Shown: positions 1-8,887 of the stretch, piece after piece
Numbering within the stretch: position 1 is the stretch's first letter
Layout of the letters: each line of letters begins with the position of its first letter
NCBI GenBank assembly: GCA_963818985.1
Contig: CAWFUJ010000009.1
Coordinates: 369,592 to 433,591, forward strand
Direction of reading: 5' to 3'
Length of the DNA: 64,000 nt
Source: JAFEDN01 sp963818985
Lineage (GTDB): Bacteria; Pseudomonadota; Gammaproteobacteria; Coxiellales; Coxiellaceae
Translations under genes and position numbers: made by a program
Notes under the pieces: generated by a model
What the model saw: the letters and a program-made list of their open reading frames with translations, nothing else
Told to the model about the DNA's origin: nothing
Database searches by the model: none

Positions 1-206
1 GAGCTTTTGAGCAATTTGGCTTTGATTTTTGCAGTGATGGTACTATCATTAAAAGTTTGACTAGCAGAATCAAATTTGCTTGGATTTTTTGATTGGCTGT
101 CCGCTTGAGAATTATCATACCCAAAAGCAAAAAAACTGAGCATAAGTAAATTAAAACCGATAAAAAAATGCAAAATATATTTGCAAAAACCTTGACTGTT
201 TTTCAT
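1..206 (-). CDS. BON-domain exported protein, partial
   Basis: This is the 5' part of a gene read on the minus strand, cut by the window edge. The ATG at 206 follows a good ribosome site (GGAG, 4 bases before the ATG). The first ~30 residues are hydrophobic with basic residues in front and look like a signal peptide. A polar Ser/Asn/Gln linker follows, then DSTITAKIKAKLL, the usual opening of a BON domain as in OsmY-type periplasmic proteins. BON proteins bind envelope or phospholipid surfaces and are often stress induced. It diverges from dnaE, so the ~110 bases between them must hold both promoters. The assignment rests on about a dozen residues of the domain. Confidence 0.55.
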   Translation of the reverse strand, partial: MKNSQGFCKYILHFFIGFNLLMLSFFAFGYDNSQADSQSKNPSKFDSASQTFNDSTITAKIKAKLLKS

Positions 207-316
207 AAACATCTCCTAAATAAAAACTCTATTGTCAGTATAAACGATCAATGTGTTTAATAAAAGATGTCATTCTAACCTTGCCTTGGCAGGTCGCTTA
301 CGAGTATCTTATCGAG

Positions 317-3300
317 ATGAATGCCGCAACCTCTCCTCAATTTATCCATTTGAAATGTCATACCGAATATTCTATTCGCGAAGGTCTATTGCGAATTAAA
401 CCTTGGTTGGCGCAAGTTAATCAGTTGAAAATGCCAGCGGTGGCAATGACCGACCAGTGCAATTTGTTTGGGTTAGTCAAATTTTACCGTCAGGCATTAG
501 TCATGGGGATCAAACCAATTATAGGTGTGGATATTAATCTGGCTATAGAAGCAGAATTTTTTACAGTGACGTTACTGTGTCAAAATCTCATGGGCTATCA
601 AAATTTATTAAAGCTACTTTCACGAGCCTATACGGAAGGACAAAATGCTCAGGGTGATCCCATTGTGCAATGGCAGTGGCTACAGGAACTTCAACAAGGA
701 TTGATCGTGTTATCGGGTGCTCGGCAAGGGGATGTCGGCCATGCTTTACTTGCGGATCAAAAGTCTGTGGCCGAGAAACGTCTGCAGCGCTGGTTGGAAG
801 TCTTTCCCCAACGTTTTTATCTAGAATTACAAAGAACAGGTCGTGCGCAAGAAGAAATATATATTGTCGAAGCACTGAAGCTGGCAGCAAAGTATCAAGT
901 TCCCGTGGTTGCCACTAACGACGTATGTTTTTTAGTTCGCGAGGATTATGTTGCCCATGAAGCCCGGGTTTGTATCCACGCTGGAAATATATTAGAAGAT
1001 CAGCGCCGTCCTCGTCATTATTCAGAACAGCAATACTTACGCACTCCTAAAGAAATGACTGTCTTGTTTGCGGATATTCCAGAAGCGTTATTAAATACAG
1101 TAGCTATCGCCCAACGATGTACCATGCCATTAAGTTTAGGGGATGTGCATTTGCCTAAATTTCCCTTGGAGGATAAAGAAGTCAATATTGCCGATTATTT
1201 TGCAAAACAGGCACAAGAGGGATTTCAATCACGCTTAGCCAGCGCCGGAATTCGTACCGAGCGGTTGGAGATGTATGAACAGCGATTGCAGCAAGAATTA
1301 TCGGTTATAAACAGAATGGGATTCGCGGGGTATTTTTTAATTGTTGCCGATTTTATCCGCTGGGCTAAACAACAAGATATTCCCGTAGGTCCTGGGCGAG
1401 GTTCAGGTGCAGGTTCATTAGTGGCCTATGCTTTAGGAATTACCGAGCTAGACCCCTTGCAACATGATTTATTATTTGAACGATTTTTAAATCCTGAACG
1501 GGTTTCCATGCCAGATTTTGATATTGATTTTTGTATGGAAGGACGTGATCGAGTGATTGAATACGTCGCGGAACGCTATGGCCGTGAAGCTGTTTCGCAG
1601 ATTATCACTTTTGGCACCATGGCCGCCAAGGCGGTGGTGCGAGATGTGGGTCGAGTATTAGGCTTTGCCATATGGTTTTGTCGATAAAGTAGCTAAATTA
1701 ATTCCCTTTGAATTAGGTATGACTTTGGAAAAAGCTTTAATCGAGGAACAACAATTGGCCGAACGTTATCGCAATGAAGAGGAAGTAGCGCAATTTAATC
1801 GATTTAGCCCGCAAATTAGAAGGAATTACGCGTAATGCAGGGAAACATGCTGGTGGGGTGGTTATTGCACCGACACAATTAATTGATTTTGTGCCATTGT
1901 ATTGTGAACCAGGAGGCGCATCATGCAGTCACTCAATTTGATAAAGATGATGTAGAATCAGTCGGTTTAGTTAAATTTGATTTTTTAGGATTGCGCACTC
2001 TAACCATCATTCATTGGGCGTTAAAAAATATTAATAAAAAACGCGCAAGACTAACAGTAACCGCCAATTAATATTCAATCAATTCCCGTTAAATGATCCA
2101 GCGACATTTGCTATGTACTAAAACTTCAACCACGGCGATATTTCAATTAGAATCCGCGGCATGAAAGAATTGGTCCGACGTTTACAACCAGAGAGTATTT
2201 GAAGAAATTACCGCGTTGGTGGCTTTGTTTCGTCCAGGCCCACTGCAATCAGGCATGGTAGATGATTTTATTGAAGCGTAAACATGGTCAGCGCGAAAGT
2301 TGAATATCCCCATCCTACTTTAGAACCGATTTTAAGCCCAACTTATGGGGTCATTTTATACCAAGAACAAGTGATGCAAATTGCCCAGGTATTAGCGGGT
2401 TATACTTTAGGGGCGGCTGATATTTTGCGTCGTGCCATGGGCAAGAAAAAACCTGAAGAAATGGCTAAACAACGCGAAAAATTTGTTCTCGGGTGCGTTG
2501 ACACGCGGTATTGATGCAAAAACGTGCTGAATATATTTTCGATTTGATGGAAAAATTTGCTGGTTATGGTTTTAATAAATCGCATTCTGCAGCGTATGCA
2601 TTAATTGCATATCAAACAGCTTGGCTTAAAAGCCCATTATCCTGCCGAGTTTATGGCTGCCGTGTTATCTTCTGATATGGATAACACCGATAAAACCGTT
2701 AATTTTTTAATGGAATGTCGAGCGCTGAAATTAATTATCTGCTCCCCCCGAATATCAATGTTGGCCAATATATGTTTACAGTCAATATAAATGGGCAAAT
2801 TGAATATGGTTTAGGCGCTATAAAAGGAGTGGGTGAAGCGGCTTGCTACATTTGGTTGAAGAACGTGAAAAAAATGGCATCTTTAAAGATTTATTTGATT
2901 TCTGTCAGCGCCTTGGATCACCGTAAAATCAGTCGCCGAGTGTTAGAGCCGTTGATTCGTTCTGGAGCAATGGATGGATTTGGGGTGGAGAGGGCTCGTT
3001 TATTCGCTTCGATAGATGTCGCTCTAAAGCATGCCGAACAGCATCATCATAATCTGGAGCTCGGTCAGGGAGATTTATTTAGCGATGTAGAAAGTCAGCC
3101 ACTTAATGAGTATGTATCCTGTGCGTCGTGGTCGGAATTGGTGCGTTTACAGGCAGAAAAGGCGGTGTTGGGTTGTTATTTCAGTGGCCATCCTTTGCAA
3201 GCCTTCGAACAGGAGCTAACCTTAGGCAGAATTCCAATAGCTCAATTAGAAAAATCAAAACAAGGGGTTATTTGCAGTGGGCTTTTGCTGCAGCAAAGGC

Positions 3301-3767
3301 TTATTAACACCCGTAAAGGGATGCGCATGGCGGTAGTGACTTTGGAGGATTTATCCGGCCGCATCGATGTCACTATTTTTAGCAAACTATATGAGCAGGT
3401 TAAAAATAATTTACTGCCTGACCAAGTGTATTTAGTGCGTGGGAATATTGAAGAAGATACTTATACCGGTGGGATTCGTATGGTAGCAGATTCGATCGAG
3501 AGTTTAAGCAACGTCCGGATGCGATTTGCACGTCACGTAAAAATTCAACTGGCCGATGCTGATCGAGCTCAGGATTTGCTCAATCGATTGCCCAATTTGA
3601 TGCAACCTTTTCTAGGCGGGCGTTGCGAGGTTGTCATCGGTTATCAAGGACAACAAGCCGGCGCAAAATTGCTACTAGGCGAAAATTGGAAAATAAATCC
3701 AACCAACGAATTACTAGAAAAACTAAGAGAAGCCTGCTCAATCGAACAACTAACAGTCGAATATTAA
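317..3767 (+). pseudogene. dnaE: DNA polymerase III alpha subunit, multiply frameshifted
   Basis: This is the replicative polymerase catalytic subunit, about 1150 codons if frames are joined, close to the usual 1160. The start at 317 fits the family N-terminus (PHP domain, IHLKCHTEYSIREGLL); an upstream in-frame ATG at 251 adds 22 unrelated residues. The frame is intact to about 1665 and includes PDFDIDFC, which carries two catalytic aspartates. From about 1665 to 2920 it breaks roughly every 80 bases by single-base indels (near 1665, 1793, 1918, 2060, 2085, 2117, 2155, 2200, 2277, 2300, 2488, 2520, 2630, 2735, 2850 and 2920). The third catalytic Asp motif (KFDFLGL) and the tail IEQLTVEY are preserved. 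Between breaks the protein is almost undamaged. Because DnaE is essential, either the sequence is locally wrong or another copy exists. Confidence 0.9.
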
Positions 3768-3844
3768 TTTCTCTTCAAAATCATCTCAACTCCGGGAAGA
3801 GGGGATAAATAACAGGAATAGGGCGTATGAATCTGCAAACGCAG

Positions 3845-3962
3845 AACGTTCAATTTTGCCTCAGGTTAAACGAAAAAATGCCCGAGCAAGCGGAGCATAC
3901 TCCAGTATGTGAGCATTGCGAGGGCATTTTTTCGTTTAACCTGAGGCAAAAGTGGACGTTCC
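3845..3962. repeat. 118-bp imperfect palindrome (MITE-like / bidirectional terminator)
   Basis: The two halves are inverted copies. A perfect 30-base arm containing TTTTGCCTCAGGTTAAACG pairs with its complement 3' of the centre, flanked by near-matching AACGTTC/GGACGTT ends and a less perfect GC-rich centre. The arm contains AAAAAATGCCC and its partner GGGCATTTTTT, so a transcript in either direction would form a stem followed by a U-run. It lies between the ends of dnaE (+) and tRNA-Leu (-), the right place for a bidirectional terminator. Its size and symmetry also fit a small non-autonomous mobile repeat. Confidence 0.75.
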
Positions 3963-3981
3963 TATCCACAAGGTGAGATAT

Positions 3982-4068
3982 TGGTACCGAGGGTGGGACT
4001 CGAACCCACACGGTGTCACCACCACCGGATTTTGAGTCCGGCGCGTCTACCAGTTCCGCCACCCCGGC
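3982..4068 (-). tRNA. tRNA-Leu (anticodon CAA)
   Basis: The minus strand folds as an 87-nt class II tRNA. The acceptor stem GCCGGGG pairs with CCTCGGT (two G-U pairs). The anticodon stem CCGGA/TCCGG encloses loop CTCAAAA, giving anticodon CAA. It has a long variable arm and a GGTTCGAGTCC T-arm. The 3' CCA is encoded. It reads UUG codons. Confidence 0.95.
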
Positions 4069-4081
4069 AAAATGAACGGGA

Positions 4082-4109
4082 AGTATACCAAATTAAACCT
4101 TATAGCAAA
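4082..4109 (-). promoter_or_regulatory. Candidate sigma-70 promoter of tRNA-Leu
   Basis: Read on the minus strand there is TTTGCT, 16 bases, then TATACT ending 13 bases before the tRNA 5' end. The -10 box is close to consensus and its distance would leave a short leader for RNase P. The -35 box is weak. Confidence 0.45.
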
Positions 4110-4157
4110 CATATGCTAGACTTAGGTTTAGGACTTTTTTCACACGTGGAGGTGTAT

Positions 4158-4397
4158 ATGCGCGAAGATTTTGGTGAATTGACTGAAACCAATTTAAAGC
4201 AAGACCTAGAAACCTTGAGTGATGATATTGAAAAATTACGTGAAGACGTGGCTAAATTAATGTGGAAAACCACGGTTGGTCGGGCTGAGAGAAAAATAGC
4301 TTGCCGTCCCTTTGCTAGTGTAGGGTGGGCGTTTGCCAGTGGCTTTGTCGCGTATGGCTTATTTCGTCTATATCGTTCGTTTAAGAAATCTAAATGA
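4158..4397 (+). CDS. Small membrane-anchored protein, ElaB/YqjD-like
   Basis: A 79-aa protein. The start at 4158 follows GTGGAGG; the frame is open upstream but would run through tRNA-Leu, so the longer version is rejected. Residues ~8-35 are acidic and helical (ETNLKQDLETLSDDIEKLRE), likely coiled coil. A short hydrophobic segment follows (GWAFASGFVAYGLF) and a basic tail (RLYRSFKKSK). This architecture of soluble helix, one C-terminal membrane segment and basic end resembles ElaB/YqjD (DUF883), inner-membrane proteins linked to ribosome binding in stationary phase. It heads a run with two further proteins of this kind. Confidence 0.5.
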   Translation: MREDFGELTETNLKQDLETLSDDIEKLREDVAKLMWKTTVGRAERKIACRPFASVGWAFASGFVAYGLFRLYRSFKKSK

Positions 4398-4497
4398 TCT
4401 AGTAAGACTCATTACTGTGCAAAAAACGGAAATATTATTTAAATATGCTAGAATCACTAAAGCATACATTTATTTTTAACTCAAAGGAGATGAGCAA

Positions 4498-4773
4498 ATG
4501 GGTAACAAAAAAGTAAATCTGACTGACGAATTGGGAAACCTAAAAAATGACGTTGACAAATTACGTTGTCATACAGTTGACATGGTTTCTAAAATTGCTG
4601 ATGCAGGTAAAAGCAGTGTTGATTCTGCTGTTGAAAATACCAAAAAAGCCGCAAAAAATGCTGGAAAAGCGATGGAAAAGAATCCAACCATGACTTTAGC
4701 AGGTGCTGTGGGTGTAGGTGCAGTATTAGGTGGATTAGTTAAGCGGTTGCTTTTTGGAAAGAAAAGGCGCTAA
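4498..4773 (+). CDS. DUF883 (YqjD/ElaB) family protein
   Basis: A 91-aa protein preceded by AAGGAG. The N-terminal half is a charged helix (LTDELGNLKNDVDKLR), the middle an Ala/Lys-rich amphipathic helix (NTKKAAKNAGKAMEKNP), and the end a glycine-rich membrane segment (LAGAVGVGAVLGGLVKRLL) with a basic tail. This is the standard DUF883 layout. The family sits on the inner membrane; E. coli YqjD binds ribosomes in stationary phase. It is followed 29 bases later by a YqjE-like membrane protein, the same pairing as yqjD-yqjE. Confidence 0.65.
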   Translation: MGNKKVNLTDELGNLKNDVDKLRCHTVDMVSKIADAGKSSVDSAVENTKKAAKNAGKAMEKNPTMTLAGAVGVGAVLGGLVKRLLFGKKRR

Positions 4774-4802
4774 TAGATTTTAATGGTGGAGTCGCATAAT
4801 GC

Positions 4803-5228
4803 ATGATTAAGATAATACTCAAAATAATTGTTATTATCTTTGCATTGATATTAATCTTGATAGGATTGGGATTTTTTGTGGGATCACTTTATCTATACCT
4901 TGCCACGATTTTTAAAAACTCCACCATGGCTGCCTTTTTCAGCGGATTAACGCTGCTTTTACTCGCTATTTTATTGTTATTGATCGTGGTTTTATTTAAA
5001 AGACGACCAAAACGTCCGCGCTTGCCTCAAACAATCGATGATAATGATGTTGACATGCCAAATGATCCAATTGGTTTGTTTAAGAAATATCCGCTTCAGA
5101 CTTCTGTTGCGGGTTTAGTCGCAGGATTTATTTTTGGATTTTCACCTAAAACACGCGATGTAATGCTTGATACGGTGATGTCATTTGTAAGGGAACATTT
5201 TTCTCAAAAGGATAAGGATTCGGAGTAA
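4803..5228 (+). CDS. YqjE-like small integral membrane protein
   Basis: A 141-aa protein with two long hydrophobic helices in the first 65 residues, a basic KRRPKRPR loop, an acidic stretch (DDNDVD) and a third short hydrophobic segment near 100 (LVAGFIFGF). Position after a DUF883 gene and topology fit YqjE-type proteins, whose function is not established. The next gene starts only 3 bases after the stop, so the cluster 4498-5639 is probably one transcript. Confidence 0.45.
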   Translation: MIKIILKIIVIIFALILILIGLGFFVGSLYLYLATIFKNSTMAAFFSGLTLLLLAILLLLIVVLFKRRPKRPRLPQTIDDNDVDMPNDPIGLFKKYPLQTSVAGLVAGFIFGFSPKTRDVMLDTVMSFVREHFSQKDKDSE

Positions 5229-5231
5229 ACT

Positions 5232-5639
5232 ATGTATAAATTCACTTATATAAAACTATTTTCTATAGTTTTATGTTGTGGCGTTAGCGTAACTTGTTTA
5301 GCACAAGAACAAAGAAAAATGATAGAAAGGGAAATGGTTTTTAAGCATATTGCACCTAATACCCCCATACAGCGTACGGTAACAGCGGCCACACCTGTTT
5401 TTTCTGCTAAATGTAGTGCTGATATTCCATCAGGAGAATTGGATATGAGTATCAATGGTAAGAAACAAACAATCACTCCCACCAAAAAGACCATGAATTT
5501 GCCTGAGGTAGATGGAATTCCTGCAGGCAATGGAAAAAAATCATATAGCTATACAATTTTGTGGCGTTCCAGTTTGCCGGAAAATGCTGAGACTATTACC
5601 TTGAATTGTATTGGCAAAACAGTCGCGACTGTTCAGTAA
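5232..5639 (+). CDS. Exported protein of unknown function
   Basis: A 135-aa protein with a signal peptide (MYKFTYIKLFSIVLCCGVSV, cleavage probably after CLA at residue 24). The mature part is about 110 residues, rich in Thr, Pro and Lys, with two cysteines that could pair and a predicted beta character. I recognise no domain. It follows the YqjE-like gene by 3 bases and is probably co-transcribed. Confidence 0.55.
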   Translation: MYKFTYIKLFSIVLCCGVSVTCLAQEQRKMIEREMVFKHIAPNTPIQRTVTAATPVFSAKCSADIPSGELDMSINGKKQTITPTKKTMNLPEVDGIPAGNGKKSYSYTILWRSSLPENAETITLNCIGKTVATVQ

Positions 5640-5746
5640 ATTAAAGCTGATTAAATTCTGGTATTTATCCTGGATAAAATCGCTTGCTTAGTAAGGGCTG
5701 ATTTTGATATATTTTGGACAATGTCATTATTCTTAAGAGGCTCACT

Positions 5747-6394
5747 ATGTTAAATTATATGTTATCAACGATGAACAACCTAGGCAAAGTAACGACTAAT
5801 TTTTTAAGTTCTCCAGTTCCCTCAGCTGATCCTTGCTTAATTCCTGGTCAAAATAGTACAAGTCTTGATTGCCCCGTGAATAATTCGACCTTGATCGCCT
5901 TAAAAGAGGAAAATTGCACTATTTACTATCCATCTACAGCTGATATCGCTCGCTGCATGGAAGACTGTTACAATTGTTGTTCTAATTTCACGCAAATGGC
6001 TAAGGACTTAACCAAGCCTCTTGAAGAATCTATTTATCGCACTTGTGGTGATGTTCCATCTGGGGCTAGTGGAAATCGGAAAGATAGCCTTGCTTGGAGT
6101 TTGTTTGGCGTAGGTGTTGCAGCGTCGCTAGTGAGTGTGGGTTATTTTAATAAAACTTATCAACGGTTTGGGATAAACAGAAAGAACATTGCAGGTTGGT
6201 TATTAAGTTCTACGGCGAGTGGTTGTTTATTAATTTCAAGTGCAGGAATTCTTTTTGGTCAAGTTCCCGCAATTATTATCGGAGCCGCCAGCTTTGGTGG
6301 AGTCACCTTAATGGGTGCCAATATAGCTTATCGTTATGTCGACAGAACTGCTCAGAACAATCCACCCCTTCTATTACCAAATGTATTAAATTAA
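5747..6394 (+). CDS. Cys-rich protein with C-terminal membrane helices, unknown
   Basis: A 215-aa protein. The start at 5747 follows AAGAGGC at proper spacing; an ATG 11 codons upstream has no ribosome site. Residues ~25-105 hold ten cysteines, with clusters CMEDCYNCC and single cysteines in an N-glycan-like Asn/Ser/Thr-rich setting. This is followed by three hydrophobic segments between about 115 and 200. There is no cleavable signal peptide. I recognise no family. A disulfide-rich domain tethered to several membrane helices would suit a surface protein or a secreted protein that inserts in a host membrane; this is inference. Its 3' end overlaps dapE (opposite strand) by 9 bases. Confidence 0.5.
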   Translation: MLNYMLSTMNNLGKVTTNFLSSPVPSADPCLIPGQNSTSLDCPVNNSTLIALKEENCTIYYPSTADIARCMEDCYNCCSNFTQMAKDLTKPLEESIYRTCGDVPSGASGNRKDSLAWSLFGVGVAASLVSVGYFNKTYQRFGINRKNIAGWLLSSTASGCLLISSAGILFGQVPAIIIGAASFGGVTLMGANIAYRYVDRTAQNNPPLLLPNVLN

Positions 6395-7525
6395 CAATTC
6401 CTTCAGGATTTTTTTGTAGATAAGTGTTAAATTAGACAAATCTTCCAGTTTGATATGTTCATTAATTTGATGGATAGTTTTACTGGAGGGGCCTAATTCG
6501 ACAATTTCACAACCCAGAGTTGCGATAAAACGACCATCTGAAGTGCCGCCAGTAGTGTTTGGATAAGTCTCACGACCACACACCGCTTGAATAGCTTGCT
6601 TGCAAGCATTGGCTAATCGACCTGGGGGGCTGAAGAATGGTTGACCGCTGATTTGCCAATCAATTTTATACTTTAAATCATGGTCATCCAGAACTTTATG
6701 AACGCGTTGCTGTAACTGTGCGGACGGACTGGCGGGCCCAAACCGAAAATTAAATCGAGCTGTTAAGGTCCCTGGTATGACATTGGATGCGCCAGTGTCT
6801 GCCTGGATATTATAAATTTGGAAACTTGTGGGTGTAAAAAATTCATCGCCATTATCCCAAGTGACATGAGTGAGTTCATCTAAAACTTTAAAGCTGCGAT
6901 GGATGGGATTATCGGCTAAGTGTGGATAGGCAATATGTCCTTGTTTGCCGATGACTTGCAAAAATCCATGTAGGGAGCCGCGGCGGCCAATTTTTATAGC
7001 ATCTCCTAGATCCTGTTGACTACTGGCTTCGCCGATCAAGCACCAATCAGGTTTTATTTGTTTGGCTTCAAGAAACTCAACAATTTTGATGGTGCCGTCA
7101 CGGGCCTCACCTTCTTCATCACTTGTCAGCATAAAGCCTAACGATCCTGAATGGGATGGGTTTTCTCTAATAAAATTTTCGCAAGCAACGATCATGGCCG
7201 CTAATGCACCTTTCATATCGGCTGCGCCTCGACCAAACAAGCAAGCATCACGAACCGTCCCGGTAAAAGGAGGGGAATGCCATTTTTCCAAAGGCCCTGG
7301 TGGCACCACATCGGTATGGCCTGAAAATACCAATAATGGTGCTTGTTGGCCGCGGCGCGCCCAAAAATTTTTAACGTTACCGGAAGGTAAGGACTCAATG
7401 TTAAAACCCATGGCAAGTAATCGTTCTTTTAACAAATCTTGGCAACCACCGTCATTGGGAGTGGTCGACTCCAAATTTATTAAATCGGTGGCTAATCTTA
7501 ATGTGTCAGTTGCAATGTCATTCAT
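6386..7525 (-). CDS. dapE: Succinyl-diaminopimelate desuccinylase
   Basis: A 379-aa M20-family metallopeptidase, the usual DapE length. It hydrolyses N-succinyl-LL-diaminopimelate in the cytoplasm, the late step that supplies diaminopimelate for peptidoglycan and lysine. Visible landmarks are SGHTDVVPPG and GRGAADMKGA (metal ligands), TSDEEGEA (catalytic Glu-Glu), GEAS, and NTTGGTSDGRF near the end. It lies downstream of dapD on the same strand with a palindromic repeat in the 100-base gap, so the two probably form a dap operon. Confidence 0.95.
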   Translation of the reverse strand: MNDIATDTLRLATDLINLESTTPNDGGCQDLLKERLLAMGFNIESLPSGNVKNFWARRGQQAPLLVFSGHTDVVPPGPLEKWHSPPFTGTVRDACLFGRGAADMKGALAAMIVACENFIRENPSHSGSLGFMLTSDEEGEARDGTIKIVEFLEAKQIKPDWCLIGEASSQQDLGDAIKIGRRGSLHGFLQVIGKQGHIAYPHLADNPIHRSFKVLDELTHVTWDNGDEFFTPTSFQIYNIQADTGASNVIPGTLTARFNFRFGPASPSAQLQQRVHKVLDDHDLKYKIDWQISGQPFFSPPGRLANACKQAIQAVCGRETYPNTTGGTSDGRFIATLGCEIVELGPSSKTIHQINEHIKLEDLSNLTLIYKKILKELLI

Positions 7526-7556
7526 AAGTAATTAATCTCAAATAAATTCGTAGTCT

Positions 7557-7624
7557 CGTCATCCCGCGGCTTGACCGCGGGATGACAGGCTACTGCGGGA
7601 CGACGTACTTTCGCTGGGATGACA
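7557..7624. repeat. Dispersed palindromic repeat (CATCCCGCGG family)
   Basis: TCATCCCGCGGCTTGACC is followed at once by its inverted copy CGCGGGATGA, then by degenerate copies of the GGGATGACA end. Relatives with the same core occur at 8497-8612, 17602-17680 and 20544-20620. It lies between dapD and dapE, where a hairpin could modulate read-through. Confidence 0.75.
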
Positions 7625-7626
7625 AT

Positions 7627-8448
7627 TTATTCTATCCTAAGCAACTCATTCAAGGATACTTTTTGTCGGGTTTTCTCATCAACTTGTTTAACAATGACCA
7701 CGCAATGTCTCCCATAACTTCCGTCTGCGGAGGGCAGAGTGCCGGGAATGACCACTGATCCTGCTGGGACGCGGCCATAAATAATTTCTCTCGTCTCGCG
7801 ATTATAGATAGGGGTACTTTGAGTGATAAACACCCCCATAGAAAGTACGGCCCCTTGTTCGACAATGACTCCCTCAGCAATTTCAGAACGTGCCCCAATA
7901 AAACAATGATCTTCAATAATAGTTGGATTGGCTTGAAGGGGTTCTAACACACCGCCAATACCTGCACCGGCGGATACATGCACATTTTTACCGATTTGAG
8001 CGCAAGAGCCGATGCTGGCCCAAGTGTCGATCATCGTTCCGCTATCGACATAAGCGCCAATATTGACATAGCTTGGCATTAAAATGACATTGGCGGCGAT
8101 AAAGGCCCCCTTGCGAACACAGGCTGGCGGAACCACCCGTATTCCAGATTTTTTAAAATCTTCACTATCATAATTGGCAAATTTTAACGGTATTTTATCG
8201 TAATATCTGGTAAATTCGCCCTCAATAACTTGATTTTCTTGAGTTTTGAAAGCCAGTAACACCGCTTGCTTAGCCCATTGGTTTACTATCCAACCGCCGT
8301 CTTTCTTTTCGGCAATGCGCAATAGTCCTTGATCTAAAAGATCAATGGTTTCGGAAATAGCTTGTTGAAGAGCAAGCGAGATGCTGCCCACCCGGAGTTG
8401 ATCTCTTTGCGCATAAGCTGCTTCAATGACAGTTTTTAATTCTTGCAT
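7627..8448 (-). CDS. dapD: Tetrahydrodipicolinate N-succinyltransferase
   Basis: A 273-aa protein when started at 8448, matching the 274 aa typical of DapD; the start follows a GGGGG-AA ribosome site. A longer frame adds 12 residues with no family match. It transfers succinyl from succinyl-CoA to tetrahydrodipicolinate, the committed step of the succinylase route to diaminopimelate. The N-terminal helical domain is followed by the left-handed beta-helix (hexapeptide repeats such as IGAYVD, IGKNVH, IGARSE) and the closing IVKQVDEKTRQKVSLNELLR. In E. coli glnD separates dapD from map; here a repeat and tRNA genes take its place. Confidence 0.96.
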   Translation of the reverse strand: MQELKTVIEAAYAQRDQLRVGSISLALQQAISETIDLLDQGLLRIAEKKDGGWIVNQWAKQAVLLAFKTQENQVIEGEFTRYYDKIPLKFANYDSEDFKKSGIRVVPPACVRKGAFIAANVILMPSYVNIGAYVDSGTMIDTWASIGSCAQIGKNVHVSAGAGIGGVLEPLQANPTIIEDHCFIGARSEIAEGVIVEQGAVLSMGVFITQSTPIYNRETREIIYGRVPAGSVVIPGTLPSADGSYGRHCVVIVKQVDEKTRQKVSLNELLRIE

Positions 8449-8496
8449 CAGGAATTCCCCCGAATGATCTTTAATAAGTCCCAAGGTGCGTAGTAT

Positions 8497-8612
8497 GTCA
8501 TACCACTGTGTAGTATGTCATACCGCGGCTTGTCCGCGGTATCCAGAGAACCGCAGAGATTCCTGGATCTCCTCTTAGAGGACAGGCCAGCGATCAAGTC
8601 GCGGATGACGGA
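8497..8612. repeat. Dispersed palindromic repeat upstream of dapD
   Basis: GTCATACCGCGGCTTGTC and its inverse CCGCGGTAT form a short hairpin, then TTCCTGGATCTCC and GATCAAGTCGCGGATGACG close a larger imperfect inverted repeat. The same order of modules (ATACCG... / GGTTCTCTGGATCC / CGATCAAGTCGCGG) is seen at 17602-17680, so both are copies of one family. Confidence 0.65.
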
Positions 8613-8669
8613 ATAGCTTAACTTAATGGCAGTGATGCTCAAGTGGCTCTGCTAGTATGTTATCGCTAA

Positions 8670-8698
8670 TTGACCAAAGAGTCACGGTTCAGTATGAT
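8670..8698 (+). promoter_or_regulatory. Sigma-70 promoter of the tRNA-Pro-Arg-His cluster
   Basis: TTGACC, a 17-base spacer, then TATGAT. The -10 box ends 9 bases before the tRNA-Pro 5' end, giving a start point only a few bases upstream of the mature tRNA. Both boxes differ from consensus by one base. Confidence 0.7.
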
Positions 8699-8707
8699 GT
8701 CGAATTT

Positions 8708-8781
8708 CGGGGTATAGCGCAGTCTGGTAGCGCGCCTGCTTTGGGAGCAGGATGTCGGGGGTTCAAATCCCTCTACCCCGA
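8708..8781 (+). tRNA. tRNA-Pro (anticodon UGG)
   Basis: A 74-nt cloverleaf. The acceptor CGGGGTA pairs with TACCCCG, the discriminator is A, the anticodon arm is CTGCT-TTGG-GAGCAG with anticodon TGG, and the T-arm is GGTTCAAATCC. CCA is not encoded (GCA follows). First of three tRNAs in one transcript. Confidence 0.95.
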
Positions 8782-8797
8782 GCAAGCTGGTTCACCT

Positions 8798-8871
8798 GCG
8801 CCTGTAGCTCATTTGGATAGAGCATCGGCCTTCTAAGCCGAGGGTAACAGGTTCAAATCCTGCCAGGCGCA
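8798..8871 (+). tRNA. tRNA-Arg (anticodon UCU)
   Basis: A 74-nt cloverleaf. The acceptor GCGCCTG pairs with CAGGCGC, and the anticodon stem TCGGC/GCCGA encloses CTTCTAA, giving TCT. CCA is not encoded. It lies 16 bases after tRNA-Pro. Confidence 0.95.
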
Positions 8872-8887
8872 TTTGAAATAGTATTAT

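Noticed and set aside
588..918. ORFs in other frames within dnaE
   Set aside because: They are shadows of the conserved dnaE frame with no ribosome sites or family features.
2715..3767. Separate 350-aa gene
   Set aside because: It is the C-terminal third of dnaE after the frameshifted region, not an independent gene; its first ~70 codons are out of the conserved frame in places.
3981..4157. N-terminal extension of the frame ending at 4397
   Set aside because: It would be translated from the complement of tRNA-Leu; a good ribosome site and ATG at 4158 explain the gene.
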